From Membranipora membranacea (lineage: Eukaryota; Bryozoa; Gymnolaemata; Cheilostomatida; Membraniporidae), in the NCBI GenBank assembly GCA_914767715.1, contig OU612074.1, positions 24,352,062-24,416,061 of the forward strand: DNA of 64,000 bases. Direction: 5' to 3'. Below the pieces are notes generated by a model, which had not been told where the DNA came from, did not search any database, and saw only the letters and a program-made list of their open reading frames with translations. The translations under genes were made by a program, and so were the position numbers. Shown in pieces: positions 37,101 to 52,100 of this stretch; position 1 is the stretch's first letter; every line of letters starts with the position of its first letter.

Positions 37101-40100
37101 CAGAACCTAACACATAAATGTATTAACCTACCCTATAGGAGTTTATTACACAGAACCTAACACATAAATGTATTAACCTACCCTGTAGGAGTTTATTACA
37201 CAGAACCTAACACATAAATGTATTAACCTACCCTGTAGGAGTTTATTACACAGAACCTAACACATAAATGTATTAACCTACCCTGTAGGAGTTTATTACA
37301 CAGAACCTAACACGTAAATGTATTAACCTACCCTATAAGAGTTTATTACACAGAACCTAACACATAAATGTATTAACCTACCCTATAGGAGTTTATTACA
37401 CAGAACCTAACACATAAATGTATTAACCTACGCCATAGGAGTTTATTACACGCAACCTAACACATAAATGTATTAACCTACCCTGTAGGAGTTTATTACA
37501 CAGAACCTAACACATAAATGTATTAACCTACCCTATAGGAGTTTATTACACAGAACCTAACACATAAATGTATTAACCTACCCTATAGGAGTTTATTACA
37601 CAGAACCTAACACATAAATGTATTAACCTACCCTATAGGAGATTATTACACGCAACCTAACACATAAATGTATTAACCTACCCTATAGGAGTTTATTACA
37701 CAGAACCTAACACATAAATGTATTAACCTACCCTATAGGAGTTTATTACACAGAACCTAACACATAAATGTATTAACCTACCCTATAGGAGATTATTACA
37801 CAGAACCTAACACATAAATGTATTAACCTACCCTATAGGAGTTTATTACACAGAACCTAACACATAAATGTATTAACCTACCCTATAGGAGATTATTACA
37901 CGCAACCTAACACATAAATGTATTAACCTACCCTATAGGAGTTTATTACACAGAACCTAACACATAAATGTATTAACCTACCCTATAGGAGTTTATTACA
38001 CAGAACCTAACACATAAATGTATTAACCTACCCTATAGGAGATTATTACACAGAACCTAACACATAAATGTATTAACCTACCCTATAGGAGATTATTACA
38101 CAGAACCTAACACATAAATGTATTAACCTACCCTATAGGAGTTTATTACACGCAACCTAACACATAAATGTATTAACCTACTCTATAGGAGTTTATTACA
38201 CAGAACCTAACACATAAATGTATTAACCTACCCTATAGGAGTTTATTACACAGAACCTAACACATAAATGTATTAACCTACCCTATAGGAGTTTATTACA
38301 CAGAACCTAACACATAAATGTAGTAACCTACCCTATAGGAGATTATTACACAGAACCTAACACATAAATGTATTAACCTACCCTATAGGAGTTTATTACA
38401 CAGAACCTAACACATAAATGTATTAACCTACCCTATAGGAGTTTATTACACAGAACCTAACGCATAAATGTATTAACCTACTCTATAGGAGTTTATTACA
38501 CAGAACCTAACACATAAATGTATTAACCTACCCTATAGGAGTTTATTACACAGAACCTAACACATAAATGTATTAACCTACCCTATAGGAGTTTATTACA
38601 CAGAACCTAACACATAAATGTATTAACCTACCCTATAGGAGTTTATTACACAGAACCTAACACATAAATGTATTAACCTACCCTATAGGAGTTTATTACA
38701 CAGAACCTAACGCATAAATGTATTAACCTACCCTATAGGAGTTTATTACACAGAACCTAACACATAAATGTATTAACCTACCCTATAGGAGTTTATTACA
38801 CAGAACCTAACACATGAATGTATTAACCTACTCTATAGGAGTTTATTACACAGAACCTAACACATAAATGTATTAACCTACCCTATAGGAGTTTATTACA
38901 CAGAACCTAACACATAAATGTATTAACCTACCCTATAGGAGTTTATTACACAGAACCTAACACATAAATGTATTAACCTACCCTGTAGGAGTTTATTACA
39001 CAGAACCTAACACATAAATGTATTAACCTACCCTATAGGAGTTTATTACACAGAACCTAACGCATAAATGTATTAACCTACCCTATAGGAGTTTATTACA
39101 CAGAACCTAACACATAAATGTATTAACCTACCCTATAGGAGTTTATTACACAGAACCTAACACATAAATGTATTAACCTACCCTGTAGGAGTTTATTACA
39201 CAGAACCTAACACATAAATGTATTAACCTACCCTATAGGAGTTTATTACACAGAACCTAACGCATAAATGTATTAACCTACCCTATAGGAGTTTATTACA
39301 CAGAACCTAACACATAAATGTATTAACCTACCCTATAGGAGTTTATTACACAGAACCTAACACATAAATGTATTAACCTACCCTATAGGAGTTTATTACA
39401 CAGAACCTAACACATAAATGTATTAACCTACCCTGTAGGAGTTTATTACACAGAACCTAACACATAAATGTATTAACCTACCCTATAGGAGTTTATTACA
39501 CAGAACCTAACGCATAAATGTATTAACCTACCCTATAGGAGTTTATTACACAGAACCTAACACATAAATGTATTAACCTACCCTATAGGAGTTTATTACA
39601 CAGAACCTAACCCATAAATGTATTAACCTACCCTATAGGAGTTTATTACACAGAACCTAACACATAAATGTATTAACCTACTCTATAGGAGTTTATTACA
39701 CAGAACCTAACACATAAATGTATTAACCTACCCTATAGGAGTTTATTACACAGAACCTAACACATAAATGTATTAACCTACCCTATAGGAGTTTACCAAC
39801 AGAACCTAACACATAAATGTATTAACCTACCCTATAGGAGTTTATTACACAGAACCTAACACATAAATGTATTAACCTACCCTATAGGAGTTTATTACAC
39901 AGAACCTAACACATAAATGTATTAACCTACCCTGTAGGAGTTTATTACACAGAACCTAACACATAAATGTATTAACCTACCCTATAGGAGTTTATTACAC
40001 AGAACCTAACACATAAATGTATTAACCTACCCTATAGGAGTTTATTACACAGAACCTAACACATAAATGTATTAACCTACCCTGTAGGAGTTTATTACAC

Positions 40101-43100
40101 AGAACCTAACACATAAATGTATTAACCTACCCTGTAGGAGTTTATTACACAGAACCTAACGCATAAATGTATTAACCTACCCTATAGGAGTTTATTACAC
40201 AGAACCTAACACATGAATGTATTAACCTACCCTATAGGAGTTTATTACACAGAACCTAACACATAAATGTATTAACCTACCCTATAGGAGTTTATTACAC
40301 AGAACCTAACACATAAATGTATTAACCTACCCTATAAGAGTTTATTACACAGAACCTAACACATAAATGTATTAACCTACCCTATAGGAGTTTATTACAC
40401 AGAACCTAACACATAAATGTATTAACCTACCCTATAGGAGTTTATTACACAGAACCTAACACATAAATGTATTAACCTACCCTATAGGAGTTTATTACAC
40501 AGAACCTAACACATAAATGTATTAACCTACTCTATAGGAGTTTATTACACAGAACCTAACACATAAATGTATTAACCTACCCTGTAGGAGTTTATTACAC
40601 AGAACCTAACACATAAATGTATTAACCTACTCTATAGGAGTTTAATTTAGCTCCAGTTTAATTTGCTACTATGGTGAATGATTTTAATTTAAGATACACT
40701 AAATTTCGCTAGTAGGCTTACTAGCGAAAATTTTAAAAAAAATGTCAAAGCTGGGATTCAAACCCAGGGCATAACCCTCCATCTGATTGCAAGGCAGACA
40801 CTTAGACCACTACACCACACTGCCTTGCATGCGTTAGTAAGGCAGACACTTAGACCACTACACCACACTGCCTCACATGCGTTAGTAAGGCAGACACTTA
40901 GACCACCACTACATCACACTGCCTTGCATGCTCAGGTAAGGTATATTCCTGTATAATTGTACATTGTTTATGAAACTGAGTGGTGTATATTGCTTAGGAA
41001 GTAATTTCCGCTATCATACAATTTCGCTACTTAGGCAAAAACGCGAAATCTAAAGCGAATCCTAAATGCCGGGAAAACTAAACTCCTATAGGGTAATACA
41101 TAAACATACCAGCCATAACATTAACGCATGATCATATTAATCTAACACATAAACATACCAGCCATAACATTAACGCATGATCATATTAATCTAATACATA
41201 ACCATATTGACCTAACATTTACACTTAATTAAGACTATTCACATACAAAAGCATTGCATAAGTCAGGCAGCTGGTCCGGCTGTAGTTAGGAGCAACGCTT
41301 CCAGTGAGGAAAGTTCTTTTGTGTACAAGTTATTGAGCGTGATGGAAATTGCCCCCCCTGCACTTCTTTGACTTTAATGTGGGGTGGAGTGTGTGTAACT
41401 GTACAAGCAAAGTAAACTGCCTTTTTTATCTAATTAAGACAACTTTAGTAGCTAAATTTCTCAACAAAGGTTAATAAATGAATTCATCTTCTACAATGTC
41501 TCCTGGCAATGAAATTTTTTTTATTTTATGTTGAAAAATTAGAAATATATGGAAGTGGCGGCTGATTGGGCTTTTACAGTACACATATAGATGAACAGGG
41601 GTATCAGTCTCTAGTGCTGTAGATAGTTTTTACCAAGGAGTGTTAAGAATTCTTTCATTGTGAGAATATTGTATAACTTCAGCAGAATTAGTTACCTGAC
41701 TATTATATTGCTTTGGTCTGTGAATAGTCTTAAATCTAGTACATACACATTTATTATCCTATAGTAGTACATACATGTATTTATAATCTAAGAGATTTTG
41801 TAGCCTCTGTAGGATGATGACACATCTATGATAAGATGTAAGATTGAGTGACAGAAATCCTTACTAGACACAACTCAGACTATGATATAATTAGTAGGAC
41901 TAAGGAAGTATTTGATGGCACCAAGTATAGTTTGAATTTGCGCCTTTTTGCCATTCGACTTGTCAATAGTTGATTCCAGCCTCATTTCTATATGTAATCC
42001 TTGCAACACATAGAACTAATAAAACCCCAAGATGGAATGATAACTTTGATATGACGCTATGATGACGAATCGCCGTTTAGACTATAATGAGATGTTGTAT
42101 AGACGTTGTATAGTTGTCGTATAGGTGTTGTATAGACCTTTTTGTGTGATACCCGAGTTTATACCTTTGTTCTAACTGTTGATTATACTCCAGAGATCTA
42201 TTCAGCTCATCCTGAGTTTTATTTAGATCTGAACTCAGCTTATCCAACTTCTGCTTCAACTCAACAGGCCTAAAATATAATAACTACATAACATACCTCA
42301 GAACTTAACGCCTGACGGGACGTACGAGGACCCGCTGCGTATCAGCACTACGCACTGCCCGGTAACATCACATAATGTTTGGTGTGTTGTGCGTACAGCT
42401 GGTATGAAGTAGTGCGAAAACCATATACAACAATCGATTTTAACATCATACTGTATACACTTAACCGCAATGCACCATTATGTATACAGTGACGACGGAG
42501 ATAGTGTTACGACTCACCGACCAAACTGCTGAACCTCTTCTCTATATTGTGTTACAAGAGCCCTCAGGCCATCTCCACTGTCAATGCTCTGATTGGCCGC
42601 TTTAGATGGTGAAGATTGTGTTGATTGGCCGAAAGTTGGAATTTTTGACAGGCCAGGTTTACTGGATGGCTTGTCACCCATTTTCTGCATCTGTGAAGAA
42701 ACATTAAGGAATAATCTTCAAAATCAAATACTGTCCAGTCGAAACAGAACGTAATATCAGTATATAGTGAGCATTGGACTGAGGAGAGCAGTACAAAGAA
42801 TACATATAAATCTGCTTTCTGAGAGTGGAAAACTCTGTTCTTGGTTGCTTGCAGGCAAGAGGTTGAAATGGTTAAGTGACAACCGAGCCTTGTTTTCTTT
42901 TAGGTATAAAGGGGTGGTTGACTTACAGCTTCTCTGATTTTATCAGGAGTCATGTGTTTCTGTCTGAACATAACCCCCTGTAGATGCTCCTGTTAAATAA
43001 ACATACAACATAAAGTCATAGTCACTGTGTATACAATCATCAGGGTGTGAAACCCACCCTCCAACACGACACCTATTCAGATACACCGCACTCACTCTAA

Positions 43101-46100
43101 TAATCGCCGGTCACCCTGATATACCACACCTACAATGATACACCACACCGACCCTGATATACCACACCCACTCTGATATACAACACCCTCCCTCCAACAC
43201 GACACCTATTCAGATACACCGCACTCACTCTAATAATCGCCGGTCACCCTGATATACCACACCCACTCTGATATACCACACCTACCCTGATATACCACAC
43301 CCACTCTGATATACCACACCTACGCTGATATACCACACCCACTCTGATATACCACACCCTCCCTCCAACACCGACACCTTTTCAGATACACCACACTCAC
43401 TCTAATAATCCCCGCCCACCCTGATATACCACACCCACTCTGATATACCACACCTACCCTGATATACCACACCCACTCTGATATACCACACCTACCCTGA
43501 TATACCACACCCACTCTGATATACAACACCCTCCCTCCAACACCGACACCTTTTCAGATACACCACACTCACTCTAATAATCCCCGCCCACCCTGATATA
43601 CCACACCCACCCTGATATACCACACCCACTCTGATATACAACACCCTCCCTCCAACACCGACACCTTTTCAGATACACCACACTCACTCTAATAATCCCC
43701 GCCCACCCTGATATACCACACCTACCCTTATATACCACACCGACCCTGATATACAACACCCACTCTGATATACAACACCCATACAGGCAACAATTGCATA
43801 CATCAAGTCACAATGTTACACTTGGTAGTGTGTTAGCTTGTAGATATCACATCTCATATTGTAATTAATGATATTTTGGAGTGAAGCATACAGAGGGGGA
43901 CTTGTCAATGTGGGACAGGATGGTCGACTCCTAGGAGTGAGACAATCCCTAAAAAAACTTATAGTAGGCTCTATAAACCATCTGGGATGAAACGAATAAG
44001 CAGTCTCATCCTAACGTGATTAAATCTCTTATTTGTTTTGGGCAAAGCTTATATTTGTAGCAGACAAACCTGTAGTTCTGAATCATCTTCTATAGAAGAG
44101 GATTGTTTTCTGTTTTCTGCCCCTAAACTTGTCTACAACACCACAAAATCACATATAAGTGTGCACAGAAAGAGACAAAGAAAATCACTAAACTAGTGTG
44201 ACAAAGTGTACATATAGCCAGTAACTAAACACGCTAATAGACAGTTTTCTGAGCTCTTATTTATGCCTCAATTCGGAGTTGTCCTCCCTCCAGTTTGGTA
44301 CTTTTAACCCACACCGCATAGGAAAAACCTGCCGAAAGAGGGTTGTATCGATAACCGCTGACGTTAGGATAAAAATGAGTTTTGATTCAGAGTCTTCACC
44401 ATTAAAAACCCTGTGAGAAAGGGTTTCCAATTCATTGGAGGCTTGAATGTTGATAAATCTTAATTTTAGTGGCGAAACTCATGGAAAATTCTGCCAAATG
44501 GTCCGCAAAACAGGCGGAAAATGCTATAATTGACTATCCAAATATAAAAATTTTTTCCCAAACTATGTCCGTATGAGTTTTCAATGTTGCAGATTCCGAA
44601 TCTAAAATAGTTTTTTATCCTTTTATAAGCGGTTTTCAAGATAACCCTCTTTTCAACACGTTTTTCCTATGCGACATGGGTTAAAAGTACCAAACTGGAG
44701 AGAGGACAACTACAAATTGAGGCCTAGTTCAGAGCTCAGAAAACTGTCTATAGACAGACGTATAACTCAGCACATCCAGTAATACACCATCACATATCTG
44801 CTGGTGGTCTACACTCAATCACAACCAGAATCACAGCAAAATAAGCCTCAAATAAACAAACCAAGTCTTTGTAGCCATACTGAAAGCTCCCCCAGTGGGA
44901 CCCAAACCCATGACGGCAGCACCAATCGCAAAAAGTGAATAGCAAGCGCGCTCACCGATTTACGATCGGCTCACACCCAGAGGAAGGTCACCAGGATTCT
45001 CTCAGATTGATTGCGGGAGAATAAAACTCAGAACAAAACAGAGATAATGATTATTTTGTTTGTCCCAAACTGTCAGGTTATAATAAGAATCAGAGTAGGC
45101 TACTTTGAACTCTGTGTGTTAGTCACACTCACACACAGTAACTACTATCTCAATCACATCACAGCATAGCACATCACAGCATAGCACATCACAGCATAGC
45201 ACATCACAGCATAGCACATCACAGCATAGCACATCACAGCATAGCACATCACAGCATAGCACATCACAGCATAGCACATCACAGCATAGCACATCACAGC
45301 ATAGCGGAGATGTAATATTGAGTATTACCTCTCTGGAGGAAGCATTGAGGCGGGGGGTGGATGAGGAGCGTCTCGGTATTCTACTCGTCTAAAATGCATA
45401 GAACTAAGGCTACACACAAGAGGGTCTCAGTTTTGTTACAAGGCATTATAGGAAACTTTTTATCAGAAAAGTTATCAGCATAGAAAAATAATCTCTATGA
45501 TGTAACAAACACCAGGTTAGATATGAGGTAGTCAAATCACACGGCCTAGGGAGATATTAGGCTGGCATTAAAGTTCCAAGTATGTCCACATAACACAAGG
45601 TTTGGGGATTAGAGCTGAACTTGGTTGCAGCTGAGTCAATCTAAGGCTCAAATCTGAAGATAAACGTTTCATCAGGTCTAAGAGATATTATATCTGCTTT
45701 GTTAGACTAATAAGCCGATTCAGATAAGACTATTCAGCGACTATAACACAAGGAAGGTTGATTAAAAAAGGTTGATTAAAATCCGATGTCTTATCACTCG
45801 CCCATCCCGAGGCGTGGGCGGCGAAATATTATTGCCTTATTGGCGAGGCCGCAATATCTGCACCAATTTGCTCTCTGTTTGCAGGCAGGTCGGAGCACAC
45901 CTGGGGGACCAACCAATCCCCAGTAGAAGATGGACTGCAGTGGGATTCGAACCCACGACCTCTAACACTTTCGTGTTGGAGTCCGGCGCTCTAACCAACT
46001 GAGCCACCTCCTACTCCTTAGGAAGGAAGGAAGCAAGGGATGTGTTAGATGGCTGAACACAAGGAAGGTATGTGTTAGATGGCTGGACACAAGAAAGGGA

Positions 46101-49100
46101 TGTGTTAGATGGCTGGACACAAGGAAGGGATGTGTTAGATGGCTGAACACAAGGAAGGTATGTGTTAGATGGCTGGACACAAGGAAGGGATGTGTTAGAT
46201 GGCTGAACACAAGGAAGGTATGTGTTAGATGGCTGGACACAAGGAAGGGATGTGTTAGATGGCTGAACACAAGGAAGGTATGTGTTAGATGGCTGGACAC
46301 AAGAAAGGGATGTGTTAGATGGCTGGACACAAGGAAGGTATGTGTTAGATGGCTGGACACAAGAAAGGGATGTGTTAGATGGCTGAACACAAGGAAGGTA
46401 TGTGTTAGATGGCTGGACACAAGGAAGGGATGTGTTAGATGGCTTGATACACCGGACACACTGATTGGTTGAAATCATACCCTCCTGTTCTGTGATTGGT
46501 CAGCACTATATGAGTTAGCCAGGCTGAGATTCTCCACACTGGCAGCTCTCTCTACAGGAGGGGACGGTGGTAGGAGCCCCGCAGCCTCTAGCAGACTCTT
46601 ATAGTAGGCTAGTTTATCTATGAGCTTTTTCTTCTCATCAGCTTGTTGACGGACGAGAGCTTCAGTAGCCTGAAGTTTACTGACTACAGCTGACTCTTCT
46701 GAGAGCTTATGTACTTCTGCTGCGGCTTTAGAGGCTGTCAAAACATACAGTGGTGTATTATAATGGGTATACATGTAAACTCCTATTGTCTGATTAGCCT
46801 GAATCTATTTGGAGGATTAGATATATAAACAATGTGTGACAATGTGAGCTCGCGCCTCACGTTTGGTAAGCCGAGAAGTAATGAATGTAGGAGAGCTTAA
46901 TGTATACCAGTGGGTAATAATGAAGGGGTAAGTTACAATAGTGACAGAACACCGGGTATATGAATCAGTACACTGTGTAGGGTGTACCGTGCAGAGTGAT
47001 ACACATATATAACACTGAGTATATATAATAGTACAGACCTTCATGTCTGGTCTGGTCGAGCTCCCTCCTCAGATGATCTATCTCCTCTCTGTATACTGAG
47101 CTCGTAGTACTGCTGCCTCCTGATCTCGCTGACCTGCTGCCTGATCTACCTGACCTCTCCGACCTCTGACCTTTCTTATGCATATCCTTCATCTTCTGAC
47201 TGAGTCTGAACACATCCTCAGCTAGAGTAGAGATTACTGACGGGTCAAACTCTCCTCCGTGACTACACAAGAGACAAACACAAGAGTTAACCTAGATAAG
47301 ATATGTATGTGTAGCTTAGGTACTAAGCATGCACTTATGTGTATGTATGTATGTGTATGTATTATATGTTCTGTGTGTATATCATGTTATACAATGTAGG
47401 GCCTCACTTCTCTCTATATCTAGCCATGGGAACACTCAACGTTGACCTCACATGTAAATAAGGCTGGCTATAATAACAAGTTATCTACACATTGATGTTG
47501 GACAGACAACTCCAAACTGCCTATTTATCATCATATCATCATACATAGAAAGGAGCTGAGCTGCTGGTTATATTTTACAAAGTTACAATGTGTAAATCTA
47601 GCATGTGTTCCATACCTGAAACATGCCCTCAGTCAATCTCTGGTTTACCCAAGACAACATTGAGTAAACATAAAATCATGCCAAGAAGTCATTCTAAGTT
47701 TAGGACCACAAACTGGGATTACATTGCTAATATTGAGACGTTTCGACGACCTTTGTCTCCCCGATATGAATGAACAGATTGACATAACAATATATACTTA
47801 CTTTAGACTGATTTGTTTCTCATACTTACTTTAGACTGATGTGTTTCTCATACTTACTTTAGACTGAGGTGTTTCTCATACTTACTTTAGACTGATGTGT
47901 TTCTTGAGAGCCTCCATCACACGTTTATCTGACTCTCTCATCCTATTAAGAGCTGATATCTGTTCTCTAAGTAGAGATGATGATTCTGAACCTCCGTCTA
48001 CTTCTTCTCTCGACATCTCAAGTAACTTTGTCTGTATAGCTGAAGCCCGAGCCTGAAATCAGTTATATATACAGAGCTATATACAGAGCTATATACGGGG
48101 GTATATACGGAGCTATATACGGACTATACACGGAGCGATATACGGAGCTATATACGGAGCTATATACAAAGCTATATACGGGGCTATATACGGAGCTATA
48201 TACAGAGCTATATACGGAGCTATATACGGAGCTATATACGGAGCTATATACAGAGCTATATACGGAGATATATACGGAGCTACATACAGGGCTATATACG
48301 GAGCTATATACAGAGCTATATACAAAGCGATATACAGGGCTATATACGGAGCTATATACGGAGCTATATACGGAGCTACATACAGAGCTATATACAGAGC
48401 TATATACAGAGCTATATACAGAGCTATATACGGAGCTATATACGGGGCTATATACGGAGCTTTATACAGAGCTATATACAGAGCTATATACAAAGCTATA
48501 TACGGAGCTATATACGGGGCTATATACGGAGCTATTTACAGAGCTATATACAGAGCTATATACAAAGCTATATACGGAGCTATATACGGGGCTATATACG
48601 GAGCTATTTACAGAGCTATATACAGAGCTATATGGAGCTATATACAGAGCGATATACAGGGCTATATACAGAGCTATATACGGAGCTATATACGGGGCTA
48701 TATACAGAGCTATATACAGAGCTATATACGGAGCTATATACGGAGCTATATACGGGGCTATATACAGAGCTATATACGGAGCTATATACGGAGCTATATA
48801 CAGAGCTATATACAGAGCTATATACAGAGCTATATACAGAGCTATATACGGGGCTATATACGGAGCTATATACGGAGCTATATACAGAGCTATATACAGA
48901 GCTATATACAGAGCTATATACAGAGCTATATACGGGGCTATATACGGAGCTATATACAGAGCTATATACAGAGCTATATACAAAGCTATACGGAGCTATA
49001 TACGGAGGGAGGGGGGAGAGTCACATTAATTTTAGCTAGTTGTGAGTGTAAATCGAGTATTTGTGTGGGGGGGGGAGACTCACGTTATTTTTAGCTAGTT

Positions 49101-52100
49101 GTGAGTGTAGATAGAGTATTTGTGTGGGGGGGGACTCACGATATTTTTAGCTAGTTGTGAGTGTAGATAGAGTATTTGTGTGGGGGGGGACTCACGATAT
49201 TTTTAGCTAGTTGTGAGTGTAGATAGAGTATTTGTGTGGGGGGGGGGGAGACTCACGTTATTTTTAGCTAGTTGTGAGTGTAGATAGTCTCTAGTATCAC
49301 TTGTATCACTGAGTCCATCTATATCCATCTGATCATCGAGATAATCCATAGGTGGTCTGCCCTCACGTAACGCTACGTTCTCCTTCTTCATGTGTTCTAT
49401 CTCTATACACAGCCTGGTCAGAGCAGACTGCTCTCCTGAGTCTGTAATATATACTAGTGATGTCATCAACTAAACATAGGCGGACGGATACTGACTAAAC
49501 AAAATATTCAGTAGTGGCACAAGGACACATTTACATACCCCGCCTCCCCTGTGTTAATACTCCTACATATTAACACACCCTCACCATCCCTTAGTTTAAT
49601 ACTGATACACTGGTCTCTGCTATTTATCGTTATCAGTATTTCACAACTTGGGTTTATTGCCTGACAGAGAGTTTTATGTTGAGCTTATAAATAGACCGGT
49701 TACCATAATATATTACTCTCAATATGCGAATTGAGTAATACTGAGTTATATGTACTAATCACAAAAACTGTGTACATATCAGTGTGTATATATATCAGTG
49801 TGTATATATAACAGTGTGTATATATAACAGTGTGTATATATCGCTGTATGTACCTGGGTTAAAACGCCGAATATTTTGTAAACATTGCAACTTAGGAAAT
49901 TAGAACACGCAGGCAAAGGATGAGAGTAAATTGATTTTAAGGTACGTTATTTGGTGTCCTAGTTTCTTGAAAATTATTTTTGTAATGAACTGCATCAGAG
50001 CAAGACTTTCAATTTCAGGGAGCTAGATTTCGGGTACTGGTCTATTAGATAATCACAAGTCTTGCTGATCAGGAGGTAAGGAGGTGGGAAATCAAGAGTT
50101 TAGAAACACACTAAGACTGTGAATAAGACTATGTACCTCTAGGAGTAGAGCTAGACTGAGGTTCTGCTCCCTCCAGCTGCTCACTAAGTCGGGTGTTTAG
50201 TTGCTGGATCTCAGTCTGTAGCTGTGAGATGAGTTTATCTCTCTCTGTAATACCCTGAGTGAGTGAGGATATCGTTCTATCTCTCTCCTCTGTAGCAGAG
50301 TGTAGAGCGGAGAGAGAATCAGTCTGAGATCTCAGCTCTCTCTTTAATCTCTGTAAGATAGATAATGAGAGTTACTTATAATCCTAGTATATACTAACAG
50401 CCCTAAGATCAGATGAGTCCAGTAAGTAACATGAAGATCAGACACCTGTTGATATCAGGAGTCCGCTCTAGTCTATCTGTAGTCTGAGCTGAGCTGATGT
50501 CTGAGCTGAGCTGATGTCGGAGCTGAGCTGATGTCTGAGCTGATGTCTGAGCTGAGCTGATGTCGGAGCTGAGCTGATGTCGGAGCTGAGCTGATGTCGG
50601 AGCTGAGCTGATGTCGGAGCAGAGCTGATGTCGGAGCAGAGCTGATGTCGGAGCTGAGCTGATGTCGGAGCTGAGCTGATGTCGGAGCTGAGCTGAGGTC
50701 GGAGCTGAGCTGATGTCGGAGCTGAGTTCAGGTGACGCTTAGATAATCTACTGTAAATAAATCTACATAACCCTTCATACACTGACACTGATGGGACACA
50801 CCCGGCAGCAAACTACCGTATAATCCCTATTACACACTGGTGGGTCACAGCAGCTCAATGTTACCCTCGTGTATATCAGACCTAACTGTTACAGAGTAAG
50901 CTGTGTATGAAGGTAGCAGTATAGAGTAAGGTGAGTATGAAGGTAGCAGTTCACTAAACCTTAATTCTAATAAAGAATAAATAATAAAAAGGTATGAGCC
51001 CAGAATAATAGCTCTTTGAATGGGCTAATAATCCTGTATATACAGTAACAGTATATAATGCTGCCTATATACCTGATCGGTGTAGCGTAAAGTTTAATTG
51101 CAGCCTGCTTGACATTTAAATGAATTATTTACTTAGTTATTAAATTTTTAACCTGAGTAAATTTATTGTCTAGATAAGATTTATATTAATGAAAATCTGA
51201 AATCAATTTCACAACTGATTTCAGATTAGGCAGAATTTAAGATTGGAATTTAGCTGAACAAACAGAGCAAGGGTGAATTTTTCCTCATTACAAAATCAAG
51301 TCTTTGTTTTAATTCTATTGAGTTACATAAACAGTTTAAATCCATTGACTTGAGTACATTTTTACTGAGATGACATTTTATTTGGGCATCAGACAAATTA
51401 ACGACTGCACAAAGTTACTATATAATCTATGACCCTTATTTTACTCGTACACCTTTTATTTACTTACATACTTCTCTATGAATGCTCAGAGCCTGAAATC
51501 TGAATACACTGATAATAAACGATAGAGGTGCTGGTGAGTTAGAGAGATGCTTTAGATACAGTATACACACACAGAGTGCCAGCACTCACCTCTGTAATAT
51601 TATCCCTCTCTGTAAGCTGAGATGAGAGTTTCTCTAACTCGCTATCTTTGTCTCGTACAGCTCTCTCTAACTCTGTCATCTTCTCTTTTATATTATTTAC
51701 TTCATTTTTGAACTTGTTCTCCAACAACTACAAATATACATAAAAACTACAAATATACATAAATATACATAAATATACATAAATATACATAAATATACAT
51801 AAATATACATAAATATACATAAATATAATCAATGAACAGTGGGACGATAAAATGGTTGTATGTTTAACTGTCTGTGTGTGTGTGGGGCGGGGGGGGGGGG
51901 AGATTAACTGTCTGTGTGTGTGGGGGGGAGAGAGGGCAGGGGGATCAGTTGGTCAGATATCTAACTCGGGGTAGGGGTGATATAAGTGATATTAGGACAA
52001 GGTATATACCAAGGTGTTACCTGATAGTTGTGATGATGCGGGGTAGGGGTGATATAAGTGATATTTAGGACAAGGTATATACCAAGGTGTTACCTGATAG

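Noticed and set aside
40749-40826. Functional tRNA-Ala(TGC) gene
   Set aside because: The acceptor stem is unpaired, the anticodon stem imperfect, and 5'-half fragments are repeated beside it.
45930-46012. Functional tRNA gene
   Set aside because: A and B boxes are present, but acceptor and anticodon stems do not pair and a SINE-like body follows.
46011-46478. Two overlapping open frames of about 160 codons
   Set aside because: Both come from the 30-bp repeat; open in two frames at once, as expected for a stop-free repeat.
48113-49039. Open frames of YIALYIAPYI and YTELYTGLYT repeats on both strands
   Set aside because: The 12-bp satellite is stop-free on both strands; not a protein.
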